Shown here in pieces: positions 43,266 to 56,600 of a DNA stretch of 64,000 bases; within the stretch, counting starts at the first letter, position 1, and each line of letters starts with the position of its first letter. The DNA is from Branchiostoma floridae (lineage: Eukaryota > Chordata > Leptocardii > Amphioxiformes > Branchiostomatidae), in assembly GCF_000003815.2 (NCBI RefSeq), contig NC_049985.1, positions 15,239,507-15,303,506 on the forward strand, read 5' to 3'. A program made the position numbers and the translations under genes. Under the pieces are notes generated by a model. It did not search any database and was not told where the DNA came from. It saw only the letters and a list, made by a program, of their open reading frames with translations.

Positions 43266-44935
43266 TTTTGTAGAGAGAGTCCCAACCTGTTATTAACAGT
43301 GACAGTGAACGGAGTGTCAGTGAGTTAAACGTTGAAGACGCGACGGACAAACAGAACATTTGAATTTAAGAAGTTTGGTTTAAGAAGGTCTTTCAATACC
43401 AAAACAGGAGGAGTGATACAAGATTGGGACAAGAGGTCACACCCCTTAGTTTTTGTATTGACATTGCCTGGTATTAATAAAAATTTTATCGTATAGCGGC
43501 ATATCCCTAAAGGTTAGATTATATATACCATAACATTGCCCTGTTAAAGGTTAAGAAACTAAAAGGCATTTGAGTTGTTGTGTTATTTCAGCCCACAGAA
43601 CATCTATCGCAGTGATAGGTGTGGTATGTGTGATTGGTACATTTGTTAAGACGTCTATCCCCTTAAGCTTTTTTTTTTTACCTCAGACAACCCTAACACA
43701 TAGATAATGCCATGTGTTCGCCATTACTGTCGACACAATTAGAACTATCCTGGGGAAGTGTGCCGCGAAACCGGCCACGTTGTTTTGATTTTCTTCTATC
43801 AGTCAAGGAAGGGAACGGGCGCCGCTAGGTGGGGAAACCGGTTCAATGGAGACAGGGCGGGTTCACAAATTCTGTAAAAGGTGACTGTTCAAAACGTTTG
43901 CGGTTTTCATGGTGACCTATTCTCCAAGATTCGTGAACTTTCGCGGTGAGCTCATCACCTCAAATTTTAAAGCCACCGTGAAAAGTTTGGTTCTGTCTTC
44001 TGTCCGCCTAACCCCTTGTTTCAACCGCAAACTTAAGACCCTATTTTATCCCTATCGGGGAACTGAATCCCCGACTGTGACACAGAATCATACTGTTTCT
44101 ACGTATACAGTATAGAAACAACGAGAAAATTCCCTCTAAAGAGTATACGCTTTTGCCATATTAGTATGGATGCCTCCGTGTTTTTTACGAAATGAAATCT
44201 TTTGCCTGTTCTTTCACACATGGGCTAAACGCAGTTGTCATGATGACATAAAAGACTAAAGGTGAAATATCGTTACCTATAGTGTTGATAGGGAAGGCTT
44301 TGTTTGTTTGTTTGTTTTATTATGATCTCCATTAGTGATATATTTTACCACTATTTTTCCTGGAGCCAAATCTGTCGTACAAATGTTTTCACTACAGTTT
44401 ACAATACAATTAAACATATAAATTTCTGCTACCACAAATCTGTCCTTTACGAATCTCTCCCCGCTTCATGAAACAAGTGTCTGCGGATTCGCAGAGTTTC
44501 TGTCAGAAATTAGATGCTGCTGTTCAAATATGCTAGGAGGACACAATTATATTACTTCTCTTTTGAAGCTTCTTCTTTCTGTAACTTTACCATCATTAAC
44601 AAAACGATGGATATTGTTTACGGTAATGTCTGCGACAAGTCGTGTGATAGTTTACACAGATAGGATCTTCGGAACCCCCCTATGGGAGAAAATGCGTCAA
44701 CACACGTTTGAACTTTGACCTACCTTTTACCCTTTCCCGCGCCCTTGACTGTCAGGGCAGTTTCAGGTGTAACCGCCGCGATGCCACGGTCGGGCACATG
44801 GTTCACATTAGGTAGTCTACAACCACAGTGAACCGCGAAGTGGCAAGTTCTGTTACTAGTGTTAACGTGGCGACCTAACATTTCTATAACCCTTGGGCCA
44901 CACATTTGTGCAAGCCCGTGACTATAGCCGGGCCG

Positions 44936-45116
44936 GGGCTAGTCCACTAGTGGTGGTGTGTGTTTAACTCCCATACTCTTACTCCAGTGCTGAGTGCTAT
45001 GTATAGAAAGCAGCATGTACCATTTTTAAAGTCTTTGGTATGACTCGGCCGGGGATGCAACTCACGACCTACCGAATGCAAGGCGAACACTTTGTCCCCT
45101 TGGCCATTGCACCGGT
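44936..45116 (-). mobile_element. tRNA-derived SINE copy 2
   Basis: On the minus strand it starts ACCGGTGCAATGGCC like copy 1, keeps the tRNA-like middle missing from copy 1, has GTAGGTCGTGAGTTGCATCC as a mutated B box, and continues through ACACACCACCACTAGTGG. It is truncated at its 3' end relative to copy 1. Confidence 0.75.
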
Positions 45117-48100
45117 CATTGTAACTCAAACCTAACCTCAACCCTAATCTTCGTCCTGAACCTGGTGCTGAATATAGGGGCCCCGGACTGTCCAGGTGCC
45201 GAATTGTCCTGATGTTAGGATATCCAGTAAACTAACTAGAGATGGTATCCAGGATGACTGACTTCTTTCGCAACTTGTAAAAGATGCTATATATTGACTT
45301 TGGCCTTGACTAGTTGACTATTTCTGGAAGACGAAAGGCTTAGTGTTATGTCGGATAGTGTGCAAGACTAGCACTAGACACAATACCGTCTGCAGAAATA
45401 CCGATTGTGGTAGGGTCTTTATTTGTGGATGTTGCTACTGACCTTTACGACTTGATTGACTCCTAGAGGGGGGTGCCAATTATGACATCATTCCCGGTAA
45501 TTCCGAAGGCGACAAAATCCGATAACAATCAATAACAAGAAATTATAGATGATAACGTTAACGTGAACGTCTGTATTTGAGAAAAGAATGCACTATTTCT
45601 ATGCAAAGATGGCACCTGTTCAATGCAACTAGTCCTATGTATACTTTCACGTAAAGAGACAAAACTAACAATTCGTACTATTCAGTAACTAGTACGGTAA
45701 TGGTATGGTTTCAGGATGTGCTATTGCGTGGGCTTTGTTACTACAAGATAACCACACATATCTGACTTCCATCTGTCTATGGGGAAGACGACTAGACACT
45801 GATTATTTTCTCTTCTATACTAGCCGCTTTAGAATGAGATCATTTCTTCAAAAGTACTGGGATATGCGCGGAAAAAGACTGTTATCCATTAGACATCTAA
45901 CGCCCTTGTCAATGCAACTCTAAACGGGCTACAATGGTCTTGATGATTATGCAGAAATATCGTATAGTGAATTTTACTCATGTAGGGAGAGGCGGATAAT
46001 TAGCCAAAAAACTCTTCTCAAAATATTTCCCAAGTGCTGTGATGAAATACATAGATATCAATATGGTATTCTGAAAATATCAAATGTTCAATATGTCCAT
46101 ATGTCCGAATTACCCCCTCTCCCGGGGGATTTACATTGGCAAATGCATAAATTACGTCAGCAAGCAAAATACCTTTTGCAGAGTCCGAAATTCCGGAGTC
46201 ACGAAGCTCAAGGCTTTGAACGCGGGTACGTTTCTGAGAGAGACATCGACTGGAACAGTTGTGTGGGTTTGTCAACGCCGCACTTGCGACTCTCAGTCTC
46301 AGGCATGCACTTATATTCAGGACGAGTACTGACCGTTGAATCAGTTGCAATATTGTGTCCAGTTCTGGGACATTGAAACCTTACATTGTCTTAAAGAAGA
46401 CATCAGTCTCTAGACAAAGAGCTTTTAGAGTCTTGAGTAGCTTACTGAAGACGGAAAGACCTCTGGCGATTTCGGAAAACTCTAGAATTAAGCCCGGCTG
46501 TGCATCTAGGTTGAAATCACACATACTCGGTAAGTCCGCCTTTTGTATTTTGTGGGTTTTGTCCATCGTTGTATCTTGTTTAGGATGTGTAACTTTTACG
46601 GGTGAACCGCGCTGCTTTTAACGACGACATTTTACCGTGACAGTAACTTTTATCCTGTTCATTGTATGGTCTGTCTGTGCTGTTATAGGTAGCCTTCGTT
46701 GTAGCTGTACTGGTCGTCCGTAATATCTTTGCCACTTCTGAAAATTTAGAAGTGATAGTTAAAGTTGTCCCAGGGAGCTGTTACGCGGAAGAATGTGCTG
46801 TACGGGGCGGGTAAACTATGTTTTATTTCTCTCTATGGATTCTATCGAACGAATGGTAAGGTTTAGGGAGATTCGTTACCATATGAAGGTCGGGTAGGTC
46901 CTGTTTTCCAGTTTGTCAACTGAACTCCATGTAACGGTTTTGATTTGACTAGCAAACCTGTAGACCTCAAAATAAACCATGCTGCCGCGTTCTTTGCCCT
47001 TGACCTAGGCCAAGATCAAGGACTCTAGACTTTCTAACAATGCGCACTAGATGTAAAAACAAAATGTGTTTTAAGCAGACGTATATAATACAGGGATAAT
47101 TTGGTCCTGAATAAATTGCCACAGCAAAACGGTGTCTGGAGGATCACGACATTACATAATGTCGTAAAACCCATACCTGTCATTGTTTGCGGCAGAAGAA
47201 CCTGAGACGAGGTAAACAAATTTCGACAATACAGGCGTGCAGTATCGCCATCACCTCGGCTTTATACAACACGCCCTTTGTATGCACGGACTTTCAACAG
47301 GCTGTACAAGACTGACAGGTCAACAATAGGATTCTATTCAGCAAAGTCAAGGCTTGATTGTGTAGAGTCAATGCGCCTTCTTTTCGCACCTCTCCGGACA
47401 TTTGTATTACACCCACCCTAGCTGTCAACTTGCAAGGACACCGGTTAAGTGGTCGACTTTCAATCACACAGCGACGAAACTGGCGGTTTTGTGGTAAGAA
47501 TCTTCCAACTTTGTCCATGGCACTTTGGAGCAACTTATGCCTCTCGCCAATGATATGGTCATTTAGTTTCCCCACTGTATATAGCCGGTACCGGTAAGCG
47601 TTTATGTACTTTAACTATTATGTTTGCGAATATTCTAACAGTTTTGTGACTACTTTCACAGACGCTAAACGGNNNNNNNNNNNNNNNNNNNNNNNNNNNN
47701 NNNNNNNNNNNNNNNNNNNNNNNNNNNNNNNNNNNNNNNNNNNNNNNNNNNNNNNNNNNNNNNNNNNNNNNNCTTACAGAAGTGACTTACGAAAAGTCTA
47801 CGTTTGTGTTAGCAAACTTAAGTGTGGAGAAACAGCATTTAATCTAGATGTTTGTTTATATTGTTATCATATAATGTTGTGTCCTGAAAGTAACCCTAAA
47901 GCTACTTGACTCAGAAGGCTGCATTATATACGTCTTGTATTTTCCGTACTGTTATTTTAGATTCGGGTGTTTATTTTCTTGGTACACTGTTGATACAAGC
48001 CATTTTGTCTATTTTCTTTTAATTGTGGTCTTAATGCGGGGTCAAATACAGGTGTACACTGTGGCTATGTTAAAACAGGTGCACCTGTCGAATACCTTCT

Positions 48101-48638
48101 ACAAACAACAGGGAGAGTCCAGTTCAAGACGTGTTCTTTGCTTGCTCAGATTCTTTTCTTGTTATTCTATGGGCCAGTGTTCAATGAGAATGTTTGTATG
48201 AACAAGTCCTACTGTTCTGTAGAAGCCTCCTCTCCGCAATTGTCAATTGTTTTACAATCTTTGAGCGGAGAAATTTAGATGCTGTGGCTTGGTGCGTTAC
48301 TTTGAATAGATTGGCACATTTCTTGACAGTGACTCTTTTACCTCTGTTAGGTACTACCATAAATGACATATAACGATAATTTATTGAAGAGTTGTGGAGT
48401 TCCGGATCCCTATCAGGGATATGCCTACGCCCTGTAGATTTTAGACGGGGAAATCTGAGGTTATACCAAGGGTGTACGGTTTTTACAAAGTATAAACCGC
48501 ATTGGCCTGTCAAGCTGTAACTTTATTGAGAAAACTAAACAAGCCTAGATTACAAACGTTTGAATGGTAGAAATTGCACGCAAAAGGAATTCGATACCAT
48601 TTCCTAAGCCGTTGTTAGCTTGTACACGAGGAAGTGTT
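45117..48638. other. No gene seen
   Basis: Overlapping short frames near 46018-46620 and 47294-47597 on both strands show no domain, signal peptide or consistent splice context. Confidence 0.5.
47673..47772. other. Assembly gap (100 N)
   Basis: Exactly 100 undetermined bases, the usual placeholder for a gap of unknown size. Confidence 1.
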
Positions 48639-48833
48639 GTGGTAGTCTCTACCAGACTCCACAAGCCGCTGAAAAAAGTACCGTAATAGAAATCGGCCAA
48701 ATAGACAAATAATATGCCAGCAGAGTTAGCTAGCCTGGGAGCACAATATGCGACCTGTATCTGTTATCTGTCTATTTGGCCTATTTCTACAGTACTATTT
48801 TCCAGTCACCTATGTAGTCTGCTAGAGACTACA
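48639..48833. mobile_element. MITE with ~70 bp imperfect inverted repeats
   Basis: The left part (GTAGTCTCTACCAGACT through GGCCAAATAGACA) is mirrored by the right part (TGTCTATTTGGCC through AGTCTGCTAGAGACTACA). The GTAGAGACTAC terminus also occurs in the tandem units at 40436 and 40635. Confidence 0.75.
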
Positions 48834-49039
48834 TTTATTTGTGTGCTACACACTGTAGAAGCAGAAGCAGAAATTGACTGAAAGCATTCTATTCTTGAAC
48901 TTCCTCTCACATATGAAATACACATCACATTGTGTTTCCTCCCTGTTGGTACACATCACGTACACAGTTTTACCATTTGGGGAATTCGCTGTCCCCCAAA
49001 CGGTGCTTAACTCAGGTCTTCCGTTAGACATCAATCCTG

Positions 49040-49610
49040 ACCTGTTATGTCTGTGGCAGGTTTCCTCGCGATCGCGGACACCTCGGGGGGTTCAGGTACT
49101 GACAGGCGCGGGCCAGGGGACCTCGTAGGGACGGGCCAGACCACCGCGCACGGTACGGGCCAGGCGACCTAGTACAGTAGCTACGGGCCAGGCGACCGAG
49201 CAGGCGGACCGATTAGACCGACCGAGTACAGTCCAGGGGACTGAGAAGGGACAGGCCAATGACCGAGCAGGTACGGGCAAGTTGACTGAGCAGGGACGGA
49301 CCAGGCGACCGAGCGGGGACGGACCAGGGGACCGAGCAGGGACGGACCAGGGGACCGAGTAGGGACGGGCCAGGGGACCGAGCAGGGACGGACCAGGGGA
49401 CCGAGTAGGGACGGGCCAGGGGACCAGGCAGGGACGGAACAGAGACTGAGCAGGGACGGGTCAGGCGACCAATTGCAAGCAGGGGCGAGACTACCGGGCC
49501 AGGCGACCGGGCAGGGACGGACCAGGGCCTGGCGACCTATTAAAAAGCCACGGACCAGCTGAGCAGCTAGCTACGGACCAGACCACCACGTAGGCGCCTA
49601 GGCACGGACC
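49040..49610. repeat. GC-rich degenerate minisatellite
   Basis: About 25 imperfect units of roughly 17-25 bp built on GGGACGGACCAGGGGACCGA. The best-preserved stretch is 49290-49440. Frames within it are not gene candidates. Confidence 0.85.
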
Positions 49611-50049
49611 GAGTCTGTATTCTGCACTGACTGACTTCTACAGACGTTTGGGGGCATATGCCCACATAGAGGTATGTGAGCTATGCTGTTCGCGCCTTTA
49701 TTGTCCCAAATGTTTCCCCTAACGTTTCCTGTCAGGTGCAACAGAGCGAGACAGGGAGTTCGTTCAGAAATGGAAAATACAAGACGTATCGTCTGAATCA
49801 TGTTTGTAAAACAAGTAGAGATATTGGTCAAGGCTTAGGAACTGTCAAGGCTCCTTGAGATATCGCCTCTGTCCTCTTTGGATAAAAAGGAAAAAAAATA
49901 AAACAAGTGTTTCGATTCACCATAGGGAAAGGGGAACTAGCGCTGAAAATTCTTATTTTTTTCATTTCTCTGATAACAGCTTTTATCCTCAAACGTCATC
50001 TGGTGGAGTAAGGATTGACCCCCTCCGTCAGGACTAGTTCGAAATTGTA

Positions 50050-50655
50050 GCAAAGTATCAGCAAAGAAATGAATAGGAAGAAAATTTTTCAGTCTTGTAA
50101 CAGTTACTGGCATTGAAAACTGGGTTGAGAATAGCCAAACGGTTGTGCTGATGATGAGATTACAACGTGTGAGAAAACGCTATCAAATCAAAGGGAACAT
50201 CTTTAACACTGATAGCCGCCCTACTAACCTAACACATGCACTGGTGCAGGACTGTTTAGAAAAATATCAGCAAAGATCAGCATAGGACGCGAGGTTGTAA
50301 CAGTTACTGTCATTAAAAACTGGGATGAAAAGTTCCGAGCGAGTGTGATGCTGGTGAAATTACAACGTGTGAGAAAAAGGCCACCAAATCACAGGGAATA
50401 TCTTTAACACTGTGATAGCCGCCCTACTAACCCAACACATGCACTGATGCAGGACTGTGAAGTTTAGCAAAATCAGCAAAGACTAGTATAGGACGCAAAG
50501 TTGTAACAGTTACTATCTTTGAAAATTGGGTTGACAAAGGCCGGGCGGTTATGCTGCTAATGAAATTACAACTCGTGAGAAAAAGGCCATCATACCAAAT
50601 CAAAGGGTGATAGCCGCCCTACTAACCCAACACATGCACTGATGTATCTCTGCCC
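50050..50655. repeat. Three tandem ~200 bp units
   Basis: Each unit contains TTGTAACAGTTACT (near 50095, 50295 and 50502), a GTGAGAAAA block, and TAGCCGCCCTACTAACC followed by AACACATGCACTG. The periods are about 200 and 207 bp. No reading frame is conserved. Confidence 0.9.
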
Positions 50656-50802
50656 AGATTAAGTCATGTAGTACCGAAGTATTTGACCCTGTCAGACTCG
50701 AGAACATCAGTTCACCCAGCTGTCAGCTCGGAACCTGTTCTTACAATTTACATTGTAAATGTGTGGACGTATGGAGGGCAGGGGTATGCTTTTTGATGTG
50801 CT

Positions 50803-51035
50803 TTCTTCTTTCTTCCTCCTTTTATCTGTCTTCCCGCACTCTGTCTTTCTCTCTTCCTTCCTTTCTTCCTGTCTTTCTTTCTCCCTTTGTCTCTTCCTTT
50901 CTTTCTTCCTGTCTTTCTTCCTTTCTCTCTTCTTTCCTTTCTCCTGTATTCCTTCCTTTCTTTCTCGCTCTGTTCCTTCCTTTCCTTTTCTTTCTTTCTT
51001 TCCCTTACTAAGTACCTCTCTCTCTCTCCTTCCCA
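50803..51035. repeat. Polypyrimidine tract (TTCC/CTTT)n
   Basis: Over 220 bp almost wholly C and T on the plus strand, with TTTCTTCC repeats. Mirror-like segments could form triplex H-DNA. The long open frames on both strands here are compositional. Confidence 0.95.
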
Positions 51036-53414
51036 AAGCAGGGAGGGAGAAACACTTTCAAAAGCCTCTCTAAATAACATTTTAAGCAGGAATATATGTT
51101 CTTGATCTTTCTAATGGAATGACAGTGCACCTTTTTGAAGTGGTAGAGAAATAAGACAATTTAAAACGATTCTGCGTCTTTCTCTCCAAGGGTGAAGTTT
51201 GTTTCTATGTTGTGTCTTGGCTTCGTGTTCTAATGAGGTCTTGAGATGGGTACAGACAGTGAGTGACAGCAAGTACCATTCTGTCAGTGTCATCGTGACG
51301 ATATCTGAGGTTTAACATTCCAGGTTAGTGGAAGAGTAGGGCATCTTAGTGCTACCACATGGAGAAACCATGGGCTGTGGCGTTTCAACGTAATAGATTA
51401 CTTGCATGTTGTAGTACCAAGTTCTTTGTAATGGAACTTGCCTAATATGTGGTAATATGTGGTAAATGTTTCTTATAGCAGGTAAGTTGTGTGCAATTTT
51501 GCTATCAAGGAAGGTTTAGATTGAGAACAAAAGGAAAAGAAAAAACGACTGAAATCCTTTGTATAGTGACCAAGTGAGGCTCGTTACTGTAACATGACCT
51601 TCCAACAACTTTTCTCCCGATCACTCCCCTACCAAGGTCAGTGCTGAGTATCCTTAAATGCATCCTATTCTAGGTCAAGTTCGCTCCTCTGATCGTAGAC
51701 CATCGTATCTAAGCAGAATGTGAATTTCCGGACTTTAATTTTTCCAAGTTCATAGTCGGCTGCCGCAGATGACTTTCTAAGACTTGTAGGTAACCTCGCC
51801 AAGCAATTCCCAAACACAGATTGTTCACACGGCTAACTCTCAACCACGGTCTGCAGAAGGTCGGGAGGCCGTGGTCTGTTATGCCTGGTGCTTGAAGAAA
51901 GAACAACTTTACTAGCCTCCACCAGGCCTTCCTATAGGACCACGGGGATCGTAGAATTCGGCAAAAAAAATCGTGAAAAATTGGCCAGGGACCATAGTCC
52001 ACGTTAAGGAGGTTGCATGGCTGGCCAACTTCTCTGGTAGCAAAACTCCCCTGGCGAGTTACTCTACTTATAACAGCCAGCATAGTCAGTCTGAATAAAG
52101 AATAACGGTTTGTCCCTGAAAGCGGCCTGAGTCTCGTGCTGTCAGCAGGTAGTGTGTCGGCACGGGGAGGTTCATTCAGCCGTGACATGGGGCAGGGTGG
52201 GAGGGACGCTCGGCACATCCCGGGTCAACGCCTCCGAACGCCTCCGAACTCCTCTCGGTGAAATCGGAGGCAAAGACTGTAACTAATAGAAGGAAAGCGG
52301 GCATGCCAAAGCTCGTACAAAGGCATGTGAAGTCAGTACATATGTGTGATGATTGTCTTCTTCTTCTTCTTCTATACACTGTATACGCTACCTTAGACCA
52401 CACGTAAATGTATATTAGGTTTTTATTCTTTAAGGTATCAAGGTATTTGCTAAGAATATGTTTACTGTTTTATTATCCAGTACATGTCGAATTCCATTTG
52501 TATTGTCCTTGTCTCTGTCAGCAGGGCTATCCCTTCGTAATACAAGCCACGGGTTAGTTGGGTAACCCTGACTGTGCGTGCTGGACAAACAGACCAATAA
52601 ATAGGTAAACAAATAAATAAACAAATAGATGAATAGATTTATCATGAAATGACCTTAGAAATAACCCACCTAACAAAGTTTCTCTTCTAAATTTCACCAG
52701 CCAAAGTTTTCGTTTAAATCATTCCTTGAAAAAAAAAGTTATTGATTTTCAGATGATACGAATAGTAGGTGTTATCGAGAGCAGGGGGATTCGATCGGCC
52801 TTTTAACAACTCGGCCACTGTGGGTGTTATGGTTATGGTTAAGATTAGGGTGTTGGGCCAAGTAGACTGGACCAAAGGGCCGAAGCGTCCTACATTCGGA
52901 CTTATCTGACTCCTCCTATTCTCACACAGTACTAGTATCATATTATCTCCGTGAATGTTTTGAATCTCAACCATCAAATTGATTCCCTGTTTCCAATCGG
53001 ATTCACCGCTGGATTTTTAGTGCCCAAGGATATTAGTGAAATGTGATTTACTGTGGCGGGAAAGACAAGGTGTCGTTTGACACCATGGTAACGGCAAAGG
53101 TGTGACATGTGTGGTAACCTCTTCCAGATTGTACCGTGATCCCCGGGCTGTACTCTCCGGACTTACTCAGGGAACATCGCACTGTTTTCTATCGTTCTTC
53201 AAGTTCATCAGGCCCCTGAGATTCATCGTCTGTTTAAGGTAAGTAAGTATAGTTGTCTTCACGTGTGCTAAACATGCCTCTTCGTAAGTCCACAGTCCTA
53301 GAACTGTGCTATTACTGTGCTATTTCAAAACAGGACAAGGTGTGTTCAATGTGAGGTGAGGTTAGCTATGTAAGGTATAATAGCCCAATATCGCATCATT
53401 CATTTTCGTACATG
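51036..53414. other. No gene recognised; possible orphan 5' exon
   Basis: A 169-codon minus-strand frame (51709-52218) is unrecognised. A strong donor TTTAAG|GTAAGTAAG occurs at 53239 on the plus strand and could end an untranslated first exon. Confidence 0.4.
52775..52815 (-). mobile_element. Deleted tRNA-like head
   Basis: The minus strand has GTGGCCGAGTTGTTAAAAGG (A-box region) directly followed by GATCGAATCCCCC (B-box region), with the anticodon segment missing. A short tRNA-derived fragment. Confidence 0.35.
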
Positions 53415-53643
53415 TTTTTTTTTTTTTTTTTTTTTTGTCAATATGACTTTATTCAGGTCCAACAGCAGTACATTGTGATTGTTACAAATCTAACGTCCGT
53501 ACATGAAGTAGTGGCTGGATACATATATCTTATTGTCTAGCCCAGAACCAAGGTGGTTCATACAGTATAGAACTTACACACAAGCCACGTAAATTGCTTA
53601 ACAAAGCAAGTAGCAAATAAACATTTTGTTGTACACAGTTTCT

Positions 53644-56600
53644 CTACTCAATGATTTTACAAGTTTGCACATCTTGAGTGAGAGCTGTAAATAAATACAA
53701 TACATTGTGGTTTCTAAGTAACTCCTTGTTGTCTTTATATCTGGTCCACGATACAAATATGGCGTATTTTGCAAGAGTAACATAAAAGTTACCTCCAAAA
53801 AGTACAGAAGCTGTAGTATTGATGGCTATGTTAATGCCAGATTGGGAAAGCAAGTGTTTAACTTCGTCCCAATAGCCTCTTAACCTTGCACACTCAAAGA
53901 ACATATGTGCATAATTTTCGTCTTGGTTACAGATCGCACATTTAGGGCTGTAGATAGTCCCAGAGGTGTCTACTATTTTCCATTTATGAAGTAAGAATCT
54001 GCAAGGGAGGATTTTGTGCAATAATTTAAAATTAAACTCTTTCAACTTATTCTCTTTTAACTTCAGGGTCTGAGATCTCCATATATTCGTCCAATTTAAG
54101 TTAGGGAATATACTATCCCAATAAGCTTGAGAAGAAGGTTTTGTTAGGGTTTTGGCGAGACAAAGAGAATACAAATATTTACTACTGAGTTTTACTACTG
54201 GTATTTTACAAAAATTAATCCAAATCATGTAATCCTCCTTGCAAACTTTTATCTTAAAATTTTTATTTGACCAAATTCTATCATCATTAATTTTTGCAAG
54301 ATCCCTCCTCCCCCCTCCAAGTTCCTGCCAGGCCAAGACTACCTCCCTATAAAAGGGTGGTAGTTGTGTCAGGGGTGGGGCATTTCTTTTAACATTAAAG
54401 TTACATCTAAAAATATTACAGTATTTTCCGAGTTTTTCAATAAAGTGTAGGGGTATTACTTGCCATCGTCTTATGTTATCTTGATTTGTCTGTAGCAATC
54501 TCTTTACCCATGACGCTTGTAAGCTTTTACACTTGGAATATATGTCTGTCATTTTGATTCCCCCGTCGGTATAACTGGAATATAGTGCTGTACGCTTTAT
54601 TTTGTCAGGTTTGTTGTCCCAAAGAAATGAGAAGGTTAATTTCTGAGTTTTCTTAAGTACCCATTCTGGGGTTGGGATCATAAACATGTTGTAGATAATT
54701 TGAGACAGGGCTAGAGTTTTTATAACATAACATTTTCCATATAAGGTTAATTTGCGTTTCTGCCACCTTCGAAACATATTTTCAATTTTGTTTATCCGTT
54801 TGTCCCAATTTAAGGTTTCGCATAGTTCTTCTGAAAGGCTGAAGTATAGTCCCAGAGACTTGATAGGTGTCCCCGGCCATGTGATACCAAAGGGTTTGTC
54901 TCTGCGGTGTTGGAAGGACCCTATCCATAGCGCTTCGCACTTTTTAAGGTTCAATCTGGGTCCTGCGACTTTACTAAACTTATCTACAATGTTAAGGGCA
55001 GTTTGTATTGAAAGGTCATCCGACAGTGTAAGTGTAGTATCGTCAGCAACTTGACTGATCTTTACTTCATACTCAAGATCGTGAACCTTGACCTTGATTC
55101 CTTTAATTAAATCGGTATGTCGAATTTTAAGTGCCAGTATTTCTACAACTAAATTAAATAAAAGAGCAGAGAGTGGACAGCCCTGCCGGATGCCACGCTG
55201 CAGTTTGAAAAAGGCTGTCTTCCAGCCGAAGTTAGTCAAACAACATTCAATATCTGTATACATCATTTTCACCAAGGAAATAAAATTTGGTCCAAAGCCA
55301 AATTTCTGAAGGGTTTTGAGCATGAAGTTCCAGTTCACCATATCAAAAGCCTTTTGAAAGTCGAGGCAAATAATGGCTCCAGGAATGTTATAATGGTTGC
55401 AGTAATATATAACATCATGTATAACACGGACATTCTGACCGATAAATCTGTTTTTCAAATACGCTGTTTGGTCGTGTGAAATAAGGTTGGGTAGAGCTGC
55501 TTGGAGTCTTTTCGCCAGAGCAGCTGCCAACAACTTATAATCAGTATTGAGGAGACTAATGGGTCTCCAGTTAGCGAGATCTTTTCTGTCTCCCTTCTTA
55601 AAGATAAGTTTAAGGACTGCTCTTTTTTGAGACGGAGACATACATCCCTTTTCCATAGATTCTTTGAGAGCATCAAAAACAAAGTCTCCAATACTGTTCC
55701 AGAAAGTAAGATAGAATTCGGCGGGAAGTCCGTCCGTTCCTGGGGATCTATTTGTTTTCATAGCTTGCAAGGCCTCAAAATATTCCTCCTTTTCTAGAGG
55801 TTTCTCAAGAATCAATTTTTTATGTTCGGAAAGGCTGGATTCTAGCTCAACAGTCTCTAGGAACATATCAATTTCCCTGTCAGAGACTGAACAGTCGCTG
55901 GTATATAGACGTTCATAGAATGATTTTTCTAACTGTAAGATTTTCCCCTGGTCTGTTACATCAGTGTCTCCATCACTCAGTTTTGTAATATTATTGTTTG
56001 CAGCTTGCCATTTTTCAAGGTTGAGAAAATAAGAGAGAGATTTTTCTCCCCTCTCAGTCCATTCTGCCCGTGCTCTAATTTGTGCACCTCTGGCTTTTGA
56101 CTGGTAGATTTTCTCAATCTCAGTTTTTACAGTGGTATATTCGTTTAGAGTTGTCTCATCCAGGTTTTCGTCTATTTTCTGATCTAATTCCAATAATCTT
56201 TTTTCTAAGTAGATAAGATTTCCTTTCATTTGAATGGCTTTCTGTTTACAGAAGCCAATTGAGAATTCCTTGATTCGTTTTTTGATAAGTTCCCATAGGA
56301 GCTGTTTAGAAATAGTCGTGTTCTTGTATTCCAAATTAACATCTAATATAGAATTTTGGACGCCATCCATGTAATCCTGATCGGAAAGATATGCGGTATT
56401 TAAGCGCCATAGTCCTGGTCCGCGCTTTTCTTTGTTTAATCGTATTTTTAGAAAGATAGCTTTATGATCGGATTTGATGGATGGTTTGATAGTGCACTGT
56501 AAAACGTGGTCAACCAAAGATTTTTGAATAAGCCAAAAGTCTATTCTGGTGGACACTGGATAGGGATTCTTCCTTGTCCAGGTGAATTGTTTGCTCTGGG

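Larger units (their letters stand above)
40828..44935. other. Gene-poor stretch with gap and tRNA-like remnants
   Basis: Besides the N run and the tRNA-like pieces, 43890-44060 has TTGCGG and TTTCGCGG motifs reminiscent of the MITE at 14182 and may be a decayed copy. No gene is supported. Confidence 0.5.

Noticed and set aside
50707-51105. Charged (K/E/R) and hydrophobic (F/L/S) frames on opposite strands
   Set aside because: Compositional artefacts of the polypyrimidine tract.
51709-52218. 169-codon minus-strand frame considered as a gene
   Set aside because: No recognised domain, no coding bias and an unremarkable start context; possibly chance or a decayed repeat.
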